Below are positions 1-7,700 of a stretch of DNA of 9,587 nt, in pieces. Under the pieces are notes generated by a model, which saw only the letters and a list, made by a program, of their open reading frames with translations, searched no databases and was not told the DNA's origin. Position 1 is the first letter of the stretch. Every line of letters starts with the position of its first letter. Location: contig CAJOOV010000115.1 of NCBI GenBank assembly GCA_905236265.1, forward strand, positions 1 to 9,587, read 5' to 3'. The translations under genes and the position numbers were made by a program. The stretch comes from an uncultured Oscillospiraceae bacterium. GTDB lineage: Bacteria > Bacillota > Clostridia > Oscillospirales > Oscillospiraceae.

Positions 1-229
1 AAAAATCATGGAGCATGGCACCGGTCGTCAGAGTCCGCCGGTCAGAGTGCAGGTGCAGAAGCCGGTCAATCCGCTGACTCAGACGGGTAACGCTGATGCA
101 GTGATGATAGGTGGAGACACTGCCGTGCTGCACATAGCGCTTCATCTGCTGCACTCTGGGGTCAGAGAGCAAAGAGCGCAGCACAGGTGCGCCTCTGCCT
201 GCTCCCTGCTGTTTTGCCCGCTCAGGCAT
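1..229 (-). CDS. HD-domain hydrolase, N-terminal part only (runs off the left edge)
   Basis: Reading the minus strand from ATG at 229-227 gives 76 uninterrupted codons to the window edge, so the gene is cut and most of it is not visible. Around residues 24-53 it reads DPRVQQMKRYVQHGSVSTYH then HCISVTRLSQ, and at about 71-76 GAMLHDF. The spaced His residues followed by His-Asp are the start of the metal-binding signature of the HD phosphohydrolase superfamily, and the wording resembles small clostridial HD proteins of unknown substrate. The ATG overlaps the 3' end of the DHH phosphoesterase gene by 8 bases and has no clear Shine-Dalgarno, which suggests translational coupling. An alternative start is GTG at 184-182, preceded by AGAGG; the weakly conserved-looking first 15 residues make that start credible. 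HD superfamily membership is likely; the substrate cannot be told. Confidence 0.75.
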   Translation of the reverse strand, partial: MPERAKQQGAGRGAPVLRSLLSDPRVQQMKRYVQHGSVSTYHHCISVTRLSQRIDRLLHLHSDRRTLTTGAMLHDF

Positions 230-1151
230 TCAGTGCGGCGATGATGTCGGGGAGCTGCTGGTCAACCACGTCGTTTTCCAGCTGGCAGGTGCCGGCATTG
301 TGGTGCCCGCCGCCGCCGTATTTCAGGCACAAATCGCCGATGTCCACAGTGGATGCCTTGTTGACAATGGACTTTCCAATCATGACAGCGGTGTTCTGCT
401 TGCGGAAGCCCCACGCCACATGCACGGAAATCTGCGCCTCGGGGAACAGTGCGTAAATCATGAAGCGGTTTCCGGCGTGGATAATCTCCTGATCTCTCAG
501 ATCCAGCACCACGACCTTGTCATGGAGCTTTGCAATCTCAAGCAGCTGCTGGCGGAACAGCTCTGCCTGCTCAAAGTACAGATCCACACGCTCCTTCACA
601 TCGGGCAGCTCCAGAATCTCGTCAATGGTATGATCCATGCAGAAGCTGATCAGCTGCATCATCAGCTCGTAGTTGGAGATTCTGAACTGGCGGAATCTGC
701 CAAGACCGGTGCGGGGATCCATGAGATAGTGCAGCAGCACCCATCCCGTGGGATGGAGAATCTCCTCCATGGTGAAGTCGGCGCTGTCGCCCTTGTCCAC
801 GGCGGCCATCAGCTCTTCGCTGACACGGGGAAACGCCTCTTTGCCGCCGAAATAGTCATAGACCACCCGTGCGGCGCTGCGGGCGTCGGGATCGATGATG
901 AGTTTTCCGCCGGTCTCCTGTGCCTTGAGGCGGTCAACCTCAGACTCGTGGTGGTCAAAGGCCAGACCCACTCTGGGGTCATAGGGCAGGTTGGTGGTAA
1001 TATCGGTGGGGTACAGCTCGATCTTGCCGTCCTGTACATCTTTCGGGTGGACAAACTTGATCTCATCAATCATACCCAGCTCGCGCAGCATCATAGCGCA
1101 GGCCAGACCGTCAAAGTCGCTGCGGGTAACAAGTCTCTTTTTCGTTTCCAT
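222..1151 (-). CDS. DHH/DHHA1-family phosphoesterase (exopolyphosphatase-like)
   Basis: A 309-residue cytoplasmic protein of the DHH phosphoesterase superfamily, whose members are metal-dependent hydrolases of phosphodiester or phosphoanhydride bonds (nanoRNA, cyclic dinucleotides, pyrophosphate, polyphosphate). Visible motifs are SDFDG at residues 11-15, the name-giving Asp-His-His at 66-68 in FDHHES, DKGDSAD at 119-125 (a further metal-ligand Asp), and GGGGHHNAGT at 279-288, the glycine/histidine substrate-binding motif of the DHHA1 domain. All expected metal-ligand positions look intact. The start at 1151 is chosen because GGGAG lies 8 bases upstream and a promoter lies just beyond; the open frame continues to 1415, but that part is not protein-like. 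Databases often label such proteins exopolyphosphatase, but the sequence does not fix the substrate. The stop codon lies within the start region of the HD-domain gene, so the two are probably co-transcribed. Confidence 0.9.
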   Translation of the reverse strand: METKKRLVTRSDFDGLACAMMLRELGMIDEIKFVHPKDVQDGKIELYPTDITTNLPYDPRVGLAFDHHESEVDRLKAQETGGKLIIDPDARSAARVVYDYFGGKEAFPRVSEELMAAVDKGDSADFTMEEILHPTGWVLLHYLMDPRTGLGRFRQFRISNYELMMQLISFCMDHTIDEILELPDVKERVDLYFEQAELFRQQLLEIAKLHDKVVVLDLRDQEIIHAGNRFMIYALFPEAQISVHVAWGFRKQNTAVMIGKSIVNKASTVDIGDLCLKYGGGGHHNAGTCQLENDVVDQQLPDIIAALNA

Positions 1152-1159
1152 AGCACTTT

Positions 1160-1166
1160 CTCCCTC
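1160..1166 (-). promoter_or_regulatory. Ribosome binding site that decides the DHH phosphoesterase start
   Basis: On the minus strand this reads GAGGGAG, eight bases before ATG at 1151-1149. The reading frame is open for 88 further codons upstream, so this site, together with the motif SDFDG beginning only 11 residues into the protein, fixes the true start. Confidence 0.75.
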
Positions 1167-1187
1167 TAAAAAGATGATACCTTGGCA

Positions 1188-1217
1188 ATTATAGCATATA
1201 CGACAAGGACAATTCAA
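1188..1217 (-). promoter_or_regulatory. Sigma-A-type promoter of the DHH phosphoesterase gene
   Basis: The minus strand has a perfect -10 TATAAT (1193-1188) preceded by TGC, giving an extended -10. A -35 of TTGAAT (1217-1212) lies 18 bases upstream. Transcription would start near 1181, leaving a leader of about 30 bases that contains the GAGGGAG ribosome binding site. No operator-like repeat is seen beside it. Confidence 0.65.
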
Positions 1218-1311
1218 GCTGTTTGAGACAAATAATCTGAAAATCAGTCTGTCATTTCTTCTTTTTGCAGCAGTCAGCAGGGGGCTTTTTTCGCTGCGAA
1301 TCAACTTTTCG

Positions 1312-1339
1312 TTGCGTTTTTGAAATTGTATGGTATGAT
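1312..1339 (+). promoter_or_regulatory. Candidate promoter for the lipoprotein gene
   Basis: TTGCGT (1312-1317) and TATGAT (1334-1339) are spaced by 16 bases in an AT-rich stretch facing the lipoprotein gene. The -35 is a weak match, and an alternative pair, TTGAAA (1320-1325) with TTATAT (1345-1350), has a 19-base spacer. A promoter is expected in this divergent intergenic region, but the exact choice is tentative. Confidence 0.35.
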
Positions 1340-1349
1340 ATGGGTTATA

Positions 1350-1418
1350 TGAATGCTGCAGTGAAAGCTGCTGTTGTCCTCTCATGAGCGGTTCGCTCAG
1401 GGCAGGACGCTGCATTCA
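1350..1418 (+). other. Possible folded 5' leader of the lipoprotein gene
   Basis: Three nested inverted repeats share one axis. TGAATGCTGC (1350-1359) pairs with GCTGCATTCA (1409-1418) with one T-T mismatch. GTCCT (1376-1380) pairs with AGGAC (1404-1408). TGAGCG (1385-1390) pairs with CGCTCA (1394-1399) around GTT. The order is compatible with one long branched hairpin in the transcript, ending about 16 bases before the AGGAG ribosome binding site. It matches no riboswitch class that I recognise and may be incidental. Confidence 0.3.
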
Positions 1419-1447
1419 CAAGCAGGGCGAGAAAGGAGTGCTCCCGC

Positions 1448-2344
1448 ATGAGAAGATGTTATGCGCTGTTGCTTTCCCTTGCGCTGATGCTGTCCCTTGT
1501 TTCCTGCGCAGGTGGAGCCGTCCGGAGCGGACAGGAGGCTGAGGCTTCCGGCACAGCGGAGGCTTCGCAGGAGAATGCGCAGGCGGAGCCTGCGCTGGCA
1601 GAACCGGCGCAGGAGGAGGAAAACGACTCCGGCGAGGACGCACGGATACAGAGTGAATCCGTCCCCGGCACCTACCGGCTGATTCATATGGTCACGGACG
1701 AGGATGAGTTTGGCGAGGAGCTGCTGGCTCAGATGTCCGGGGCGGGTATTCTCTCCTGTCTGAAAATGAAGAGCGACGGCACAGGAGAGGTGGAGCTGTT
1801 CGGGCAGACAGAGCAGCTCCGGTGGGACAGTGCCTCTGTCTACATTGAGAATGAACCAATTCCCTACACCCTGTCAGACGGCGTTTTGACCATGGCACTG
1901 GGCGGAGCCTCCGTCTCCTTTGAAAAGGTCAGCGAAGAGGTCATTGACCTGAGCTCAGACGGGGTGGACTTGAAGGCACAGGCTGCAAAGCTCTCCCCCG
2001 CCCTTCCCGGCACCTACTATCTGTACAGTCTGGTCAGCGGGGACGAGGAGACTTCTTCTGAAACATTGCAGATGATGAATGCGCTGGGTCTGAGCTGCGG
2101 GCTTTTGCTCAACAGGGACAGAACCGGGCAGTTCTTCCTCTTTGGTGAGTCCACAGAGCTGACATGGACAGAGGAGACAATGAACATGGGCGAGGGCGAC
2201 ATTGCCTACACCCTGTCCGACCATGTCATCGTTTTTACCCGTGGGGATACCAGTATGCGCTTTATCAAGGTCAGTGACGAGATTGAGGAGATTCCGGAGG
2301 CTGATTTCTCCGCCCTTCCAACCCCTGATCCGGCTGATGAGTGA
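1448..2344 (+). CDS. Surface lipoprotein with two tandem copies of an unknown domain
   Basis: A 298-residue protein of unknown function, predicted to be exported and anchored by lipid. Residues 1-20 form a lipoprotein signal peptide: MRRC, a hydrophobic run rich in Leu and Ala, then the lipobox LVSC with Cys20 as the lipidated residue. Residues 21-70 are a flexible Ala/Glu/Gln-rich tether. The rest is two homologous modules of about 93 residues (72-164 and 186-278), each opening with PGTY, containing TG..(x)LFG and a Trp, then YTLSD, and closing with KVS(E/D)E. The alternating hydrophobic pattern suggests beta-rich modules; a lipocalin-like fold is a guess from the GTY opening. The protein is acidic and ends in an Asp/Pro-rich tail. 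AGGAG at 1434-1438, nine bases before ATG, supports the start. A strong terminator follows, so it is a single-gene unit; any link to the signalling operon rests on proximity alone. Confidence 0.85.
   Translation: MRRCYALLLSLALMLSLVSCAGGAVRSGQEAEASGTAEASQENAQAEPALAEPAQEEENDSGEDARIQSESVPGTYRLIHMVTDEDEFGEELLAQMSGAGILSCLKMKSDGTGEVELFGQTEQLRWDSASVYIENEPIPYTLSDGVLTMALGGASVSFEKVSEEVIDLSSDGVDLKAQAAKLSPALPGTYYLYSLVSGDEETSSETLQMMNALGLSCGLLLNRDRTGQFFLFGESTELTWTEETMNMGEGDIAYTLSDHVIVFTRGDTSMRFIKVSDEIEEIPEADFSALPTPDPADE
1661..2281 (+). repeat. Tandem domain duplication inside the lipoprotein gene
   Basis: Codons 72-164 (1661-1939) and 186-278 (2003-2281) encode modules of equal length that align end to end without a gap; by eye about one third of positions are identical. 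Conserved points are PGTY, TG, LFG, L.W, YTLSD and F.KVS.E. The 21-residue spacer between them is not repeated. The copies have diverged enough that the duplication is old rather than recent. Confidence 0.75.
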
Positions 2345-2363
2345 TGCCCTGACAGGGCATCTG

Positions 2364-2407
2364 CCCCCGGCATGTTGCTGGACAACACCGGGGGATTTCA
2401 TTTTTTC
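2364..2407 (+). terminator. Intrinsic terminator of the lipoprotein gene
   Basis: CCCCCGG (2364-2370) pairs with CCGGGGG (2388-2394). Inside it TGTTG (2373-2377) pairs with CAACA (2383-2387), with a two-base bulge on the left arm and a five-base loop. The hairpin is followed by ATTTCATTTTTT. A smaller hairpin, GATGCCCT/AGGGCATC (2343-2361), overlaps the stop codon just before it. This isolates the lipoprotein gene from the operon downstream. Confidence 0.85.
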
Positions 2408-2589
2408 TGAGATTTTCCAAAAGAGTGTATAGTAAAAATTGTCAGGATGTGATAGAATCCAAGGTGAGTAGACACGTCTGCGTCTGTCCTGCTTTCTGCG
2501 GGGCATTGTCCTTCGCAAGGTGAAACGGGGCGGAGCTCCCGCTGCGGCAGGGAGCTGTGGGGCGTGTACGCAACAAAGGAGTGTTTTGA
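2408..2589 (+). other. Leader and probable promoter region of the signalling operon
   Basis: This non-coding stretch holds an AT-rich part (2411-2460) that should carry the operon promoter. The best candidate is TATAGT (2428-2433) with the poor -35 TTCTGA 17 bases upstream; TAGAAT at 2453 has no good partner. The downstream part contains hairpins: CCTT/AAGG (2510-2520) and a seven-pair stem AGCTCCC/GGGAGCT (2534-2540 with 2550-2556) around a nine-base loop. The hairpin ends 18 bases before the AAAGGAG site (2575-2581) of the response regulator gene. It does not match the c-di-GMP-I riboswitch consensus as I know it. Confidence 0.35.
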
Positions 2590-4293
2590 ATGATCCTTCC
2601 TGAGAGAATCATCCATAAGCGGAAGGTGCTTGTGGTTGAGGATCAAGAGATTAACCGGGATATACTCGGGGGCATTCTGGAGGACAGCTATGAGGTTCTC
2701 TACGCCGGAAACGGTCTTGAGGCCATCGAGGCGATTCAGGCCAATCTGGATGACCTGTCGGCGATCCTGCTGGATCTGATTATGCCGGTCATGGACGGCT
2801 TTGAGGTTTTGGGACGCATCCGGGTAGACGCAAAGATGAGCCGCATTCCTGTCATTGTCCTTACGGCGGAAAAGGAGGCGGAGCTTCAGGCGCTTCAGCT
2901 GGGAGCGGCGGACTTTATCACCAAGCCCTATGACGCCCACGAGGTCATTCTCGCCCGTGTAGCCAGAATCATTGAGCTGAGCGAGGGCAGACGACTGATT
3001 GGCGCCACTGAGTTCGACCCCCTTACCGGACTGTATTCCAGAGGCTTCTTTTTCGAGTACGCAGAGCAGATTCAGCGCTTTTACCCGGAGTGGAAGATGG
3101 ATGCGGTTGTGCTGAATATTGACCGGTTCCACTCTGTCAACGACCTGAACGGGCGGGAGTTTGGCGACAAGCTCCTGATTCTCATCGGCGAGGAGGTACG
3201 GCTGTTTCTGGCCAACACCAACGGAATTGCCAGCCGGATGGAGGCGGATCAGTTTTTCATCTACTGCCAGCAGCAGAGTGATTACCACGTCATCCTCTCC
3301 CGCCTTCAAAACAGGATGAATCTCCTCTCCCACAGAGTGAGCCTCCGCCTGCGCATGGGCGTTTGCCCGTGGATTAAGGGGATAGGTCTGGAGCAGCTCT
3401 TTGACCGGGCTAAGACCGCCTGCAATATGGTACGGGGCAGCTTCCGGCGGCATCTGATGGTCTATGACGAGAGCATCCACCAGAAGGAGATGTATTACCA
3501 GCGCCTGATTAACGACCTTCACCATGGAATCAAAAACCACCAATTTAAGGTTTTTTATCAGCCGAAGTATAACATTCAGGTGAATCCCCCCCGTCTCAGC
3601 AGCGCAGAGGCGCTGATACGCTGGAATCACCCGGATCTGGGGATGATCTCCCCCGGCGAGTTCATTCCCCTGTTTGAACGTGACGGGCTGATTCATGTGG
3701 TGGACGCCTACGTCTGGGAGGAGACTGCCCGGCAGATTGCCCAGTGGAGGCAGCGCCTTGGCGTCACCCTTCCGGTCTCCGTGAACCTCTCCCGTGCGGA
3801 TGTGTTTGACCCCATGCTGGAGAATAATCTGATCTCCCTCATTCATTCCAACGGCCTTCATCCCAGAGATTTGAAGCTGGAGGTCACGGAGAGCGCATAT
3901 ACAGACGACGCAGAGCAGTTGATTTCCGTCATCAGCCGTCTCCGGGAACGGGGCTTTCAGATTGAGATGGACGACTTCGGCTCCGGCTATTCCTCGCTGA
4001 ACATGATCTCGTCCCTTCCCATCGACGTTTTGAAGATGGATATGAAGTTTATCCAGAATATTGAGCAGAACAACAAGGATTTCCGGTTGATTGAGCTGAT
4101 TCTGGACATCGCAAAGTATCTGAATGTACCGGTCGTGGCCGAGGGCGTAGAGACGCAGGCACAGCTTGATCTGCTGAGGAATGCGGAGTGCGATCTGGTT
4201 CAGGGATACTATTTCTCCCGCCCCCTGCCTCCGGAGGAGTTTGAGGCGCTGATTGTAAAGGATTTGGAATTGGGAAAGGAACTGGCACAATGA
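2590..4293 (+). CDS. Response regulator with REC, degenerate GGDEF and EAL domains; predicted c-di-GMP phosphodiesterase
   Basis: A 567-residue cytoplasmic protein and the likely output of the operon. REC occupies residues 12-130, with acidic pair E17-D18, phosphoacceptor D62 in LLDLIMP, T92 and K112. A GGDEF fold follows at 142-295 (DPLTGLYSR at 143-151), but the signature is degenerate: the stretch that should read R.GGDEF is RMEADQF at 216-222, so cyclase activity is unlikely. EAL spans about 305-560 and keeps every hallmark: EAL at 340-342, N399, EVTES at 431-435, DDFGSGYSSL at 461-470, K482, AEGVET at 517-522 and Q538 before GYYFSRPLP. In this family those residues bind metal and hydrolyse c-di-GMP to pGpG, so activity is expected, with phosphorylation of D62 as the probable switch. 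AAAGGAG lies eight bases before the ATG. The stop overlaps the HPt start (ATGA), implying a matched pair. Confidence 0.93.
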   Translation: MILPERIIHKRKVLVVEDQEINRDILGGILEDSYEVLYAGNGLEAIEAIQANLDDLSAILLDLIMPVMDGFEVLGRIRVDAKMSRIPVIVLTAEKEAELQALQLGAADFITKPYDAHEVILARVARIIELSEGRRLIGATEFDPLTGLYSRGFFFEYAEQIQRFYPEWKMDAVVLNIDRFHSVNDLNGREFGDKLLILIGEEVRLFLANTNGIASRMEADQFFIYCQQQSDYHVILSRLQNRMNLLSHRVSLRLRMGVCPWIKGIGLEQLFDRAKTACNMVRGSFRRHLMVYDESIHQKEMYYQRLINDLHHGIKNHQFKVFYQPKYNIQVNPPRLSSAEALIRWNHPDLGMISPGEFIPLFERDGLIHVVDAYVWEETARQIAQWRQRLGVTLPVSVNLSRADVFDPMLENNLISLIHSNGLHPRDLKLEVTESAYTDDAEQLISVISRLRERGFQIEMDDFGSGYSSLNMISSLPIDVLKMDMKFIQNIEQNNKDFRLIELILDIAKYLNVPVVAEGVETQAQLDLLRNAECDLVQGYYFSRPLPPEEFEALIVKDLELGKELAQ

Positions 4294-4661
4294 CCATTCA
4301 GGAGCTTTATGAAAACATCGGCGGTAACTATGCCCAGGCGCAGAAGATCATGCGCATGGACAAGCTGATTGACCGCTACATCCGCAAGCTGAGCAGCAGC
4401 AGCAGCATCAACGAGGCACTCAAGGCTGCCGGGGAGGCAATGGATCCCGGCGGGCTGTTTGAAAGCGCCCATGCTATGAAGGGCGTGTGCGCAAATCTGG
4501 GATTGGACGCTCTTGCTGAGGCCGCTTCGGAATTGTCCGAGGAATTTCGCCCCGGAAACCCCCGCCGCTTTTCGGACGAGGAGGTAAAGGCGAAGCTGAG
4601 CCGGATTGACGGGATGTACCGCAAAGTCATCAACGGAATTGACCAATACATCAACGGCTGA
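4290..4661 (+). CDS. Free-standing HPt histidine phosphotransfer protein
   Basis: A 123-residue, mostly helical cytoplasmic protein. The HPt signature is at residues 57-72: FESAHAMKGVCANLGL, where H61 is the predicted phosphorylated histidine and K64-G65 complete the HxxKG motif. The next helix (DALAEAASELSEEFR) fits the four-helix HPt bundle, and no kinase or other catalytic domain is present. HPt proteins relay phosphate between two receiver domains. Here it sits exactly between a receiver-EAL protein and two hybrid kinases, which are its probable acceptor and donors. The ATG overlaps the upstream stop as ATGA, and GGAAAGGA lies shortly before it. Residues 35-39 are five serines, all encoded by AGC, probably an interhelix loop. 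The first ~30 residues are less typical and may cap the bundle. Confidence 0.88.
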   Translation: MTIQELYENIGGNYAQAQKIMRMDKLIDRYIRKLSSSSSINEALKAAGEAMDPGGLFESAHAMKGVCANLGLDALAEAASELSEEFRPGNPRRFSDEEVKAKLSRIDGMYRKVINGIDQYING

Positions 4662-4703
4662 CCTTTTGGCTGATTTTGTGCCAATGCGAGAAAGGAACGA
4701 TCC

Positions 4704-7700
4704 ATGTCTACGAAACCCGAAAAGAAAGCTGTCTCCCTTGCGCCCTTTCTGACTCCGCTGGGCGCCTGGGCGCTTGCCTTTGGCAGCAGCGTTGGATGGG
4801 GCTCCTTTGTGATGCCGGGCACCACCTTCCTCCCCATTGCAGGGCCTCTGGGAACTGTCGTCGGTCTGACCGTCGGGGCTTTGGTCATGCTGGTAATTGC
4901 ATTGAATTATCATTATCTTATCAGCCGCTATCCCGACGCAGGCGGTGCCTTTACCTATACCAAACGGAACTTCGGCTATGACCACGGTTTTCTGTGCGCA
5001 TGGTTTTTGGTGCTGACCTATACCGCCATCGTCTGGGCAAATGCCACTGCTCTGCCGCTGATTGGCCGTAACCTGCTGGGCGGACTGTTCCAGTTCGGCT
5101 TTACCTATGAGATTGCGGGCTTTCACGTCTATCTGGGAGAGATTATGCTGGCTGTGGCTTCAATTCTGCTCTCCGGTCTGATCTGTCTGTCCGGTAGGCC
5201 TGCCTATGCGCTGCAAAAGCTGATGGCATTGATTCTTGCGGTGGGTGTCATCGGACTCTTCGCCGCCGTGTTCGGCGCCCGTCCGGAGGGCTTTGCCCGC
5301 CTCGGTGAGGGCAGTATGACGGTGAAACAATCCCTCACGGGGGCGCTTAACGTCATTGCGCTGGCGCCGTGGGCCTTTGTGGGCTTTGAATCCATTTCCC
5401 ACTCCGCCGAGGAGTTCAAATTCCCCCACAAGCACGCCTTCCGTGTCATGCTGATTGCCGTCATCACCGGCGGCATGGTCTATGTGCTTCTGGCAATCCT
5501 TGCCGCAGCAGTCCAGCCGGATGGATTTGCCAACTGGCAGGAATACATCTCCTCATTGGGCTCTCTTGAGGGAATTGAGGCGCTGCCTACGTTCTTTGCC
5601 GCCCACTCGGTGCTGGGGAATATCGGCTCTATTGTCATCGGTCTGGCCGCACTGGGAGGCATTGTCACCGGACTGGTGGGTAACTACGTCGCCTCCAGCC
5701 GTCTGATCTATTCCATGGCAAAGGATCGTATGCTTCCGGACTGGTTCGGAAAGCTGAACGGGTTTGGCGTTCCAAGGAATGCCCTTGTGTTTCTTATGGC
5801 AATCTCCGTCTTTATCCCCGTCTTTGGGCGCACTGCCATTAGCTGGATTGTAGATGTGACCACTGTGGGCGCTGCGATTGCCTACGCCTATACCTCTGCC
5901 AGCGCCCTGAAAACCGCACGGCGAGAGGGCAATCAGGTGATGATTGTGGTGGGGGCAACCGGTCTTGTGGCATCCCTCCTCTTTGTACTGTACTTCCTTG
6001 TGCCCAATATGCTCTCCGTCACCACGCTCTCCACGGAGTCCTATTTCATCCTTGCGGCATGGAGCATTCTGGGCTTTGCCTTCTTCCACCACATCTTTAA
6101 AAGGGATCATGAGCGCAGGCTTGGCCACTCCTCTGTGGTCTGGATTGTGCTGCTGTCCCTGATTCTCTTTACCTCTCTGGTCTGGGTGCGTCAGGCGGCC
6201 ACCGTTTCCACCAATCGGGCTGCTGACCAGATGCGCATCAGCTGCCAGCAGGTGGCGGAGGAGTCCGATCAGGAGACGCAGCAGAGAATCACTGCGCAGG
6301 CAGACAGGGTGATTGAGGACAACATGGGTCAGATTACCCGCACGCTGACCTTCAACAGCTTGGTTCAGATGGCGCTGATCGTCGCCGCCCTCTTCTTTAT
6401 GTTCCGCATCTACTCCATTATGCAGAAGCGGGAGAAGCAGATGGAGGTGGACAAGATTCTGGCCGAGGAGAGCAGCCGGGCAAAGACCAGCTTCCTGTCC
6501 AATATGAGCCACGAGATCCGTACCCCCATGAATGCGATTATCGGTCTTGACAATATCGCCCTGAAGGATCCCACCCTTTCCCCCAGAACACGGGAGCAGC
6601 TTGAAAAAATCGGCTCCAGTGCAAAGCATCTGCTGGGTCTGATTAACGACATTCTGGACATGAGCCGTATCGAGTCCGGGCGTATGGTACTTAAAAACGA
6701 AGAGTTTGCCTTCCGTGATTTTCTGGATCAGATCAACGTGATGATTAACGGTCAGTGCGTGGATAAGGGCATCCAGTATGAGTGCAGCATTATCGGTCAG
6801 ACTGATGACTATTACATCGGCGACGATATGAAGCTTAAGCAAATCCTCATTAATATTCTGGGCAACTCCGTGAAATTCACCTCCCCTCCCGGCACCGTGA
6901 CCTTCACCGTAGAACAGATTGCCCGCTTTGAGGGCTACTGCACCCTGCGTTTTGTGATGAAGGACACCGGTATCGGCATGGATCAGGACTACCTGCCCAA
7001 AATCTTCGAGGCCTTCTCTCAGGAAAATGCCACCACCACCAATGTCTACGGGGGCAGCGGTCTTGGCATGGCAATCACCAAAAACATCGTGGAGATGATG
7101 AACGGAGAGATCGAAGTCCAGAGTGAGAAGGGCGTAGGCTCCACCTTTACCGTGACTGTCACCATGAAGGCCTCCAGCCGCAACGCCCGCCGGGAGGAGG
7201 GCTACAGCCTTCCGGAGCATCTGCGGGCGCTGGTGGTGGACGACGATCAGGTGGCATGTGAACATGCAGAGATGGTGCTCAACGACATCGGCGTGAGTGC
7301 CGAGTCCTGCTCAGGCAGCATGGAGGCTCTCCGGCGCATTCTGGTACAGCGTGAGCAGGGTCATCCCTATGACATCGTTCTGACGGATTTCAGAATGCCT
7401 GATATGGACGGCATTGAGCTGACCCGTGAGATTCGGGCAATCGACAACAACGAAACCGCCATTGTCGTTCTCTCCGGATATAACTTTGACGACATCACCG
7501 ATAAAACCTTCGCCGCCGGGGCTGACGGGCTTTTGAGCAAGCCATTGTTCACAGACAGTCTGATGCGGGAGCTGCGGAGTATCCTGCAGCGTAAATCCAT
7601 CTCTCTGCCGGAGGAGGAGACGCAGGACGAGGCCGCTGCGCCTGCGGAGAATCTTCTGGCCGGACACAGAGTGCTGGTGGTTGAAGATATGGAGATTAAC

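Noticed and set aside
8..244. A 78-codon plus-strand frame at the left edge
   Set aside because: The minus strand of the same stretch encodes the recognisable HD-domain sequence, which explains the region better.
300..1169. A 289-codon plus-strand frame opposite the DHH phosphoesterase
   Set aside because: The minus strand carries all DHH/DHHA1 motifs plus a promoter and ribosome binding site; the plus frame has no recognisable domain.
1152..1415. Extension of the DHH phosphoesterase to an upstream ATG at 1415
   Set aside because: The extra 88 residues are not protein-like, would overlap the likely promoter, and the internal start at 1151 has a strong ribosome binding site.
2408..2589. A c-di-GMP-I riboswitch in the operon leader
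   Set aside because: The leader lacks the conserved GGCAAACC and GGGACGCAAAGCC-type segments I would expect, so only a generic hairpin can be supported.
2398..4290. A 630-codon open frame on the minus strand opposite the REC-GGDEF-EAL gene
   Set aside because: It lies antisense to a gene with intact domain motifs in order. Its translation is compositionally odd with no recognisable domain; GC-biased codon use readily opens such antisense frames.
5553..7265. A 570-codon open frame on the minus strand opposite the permease-kinase gene
   Set aside because: It is His/Gly-rich with no domain and is antisense to conserved permease and kinase motifs, so it is a shadow frame.
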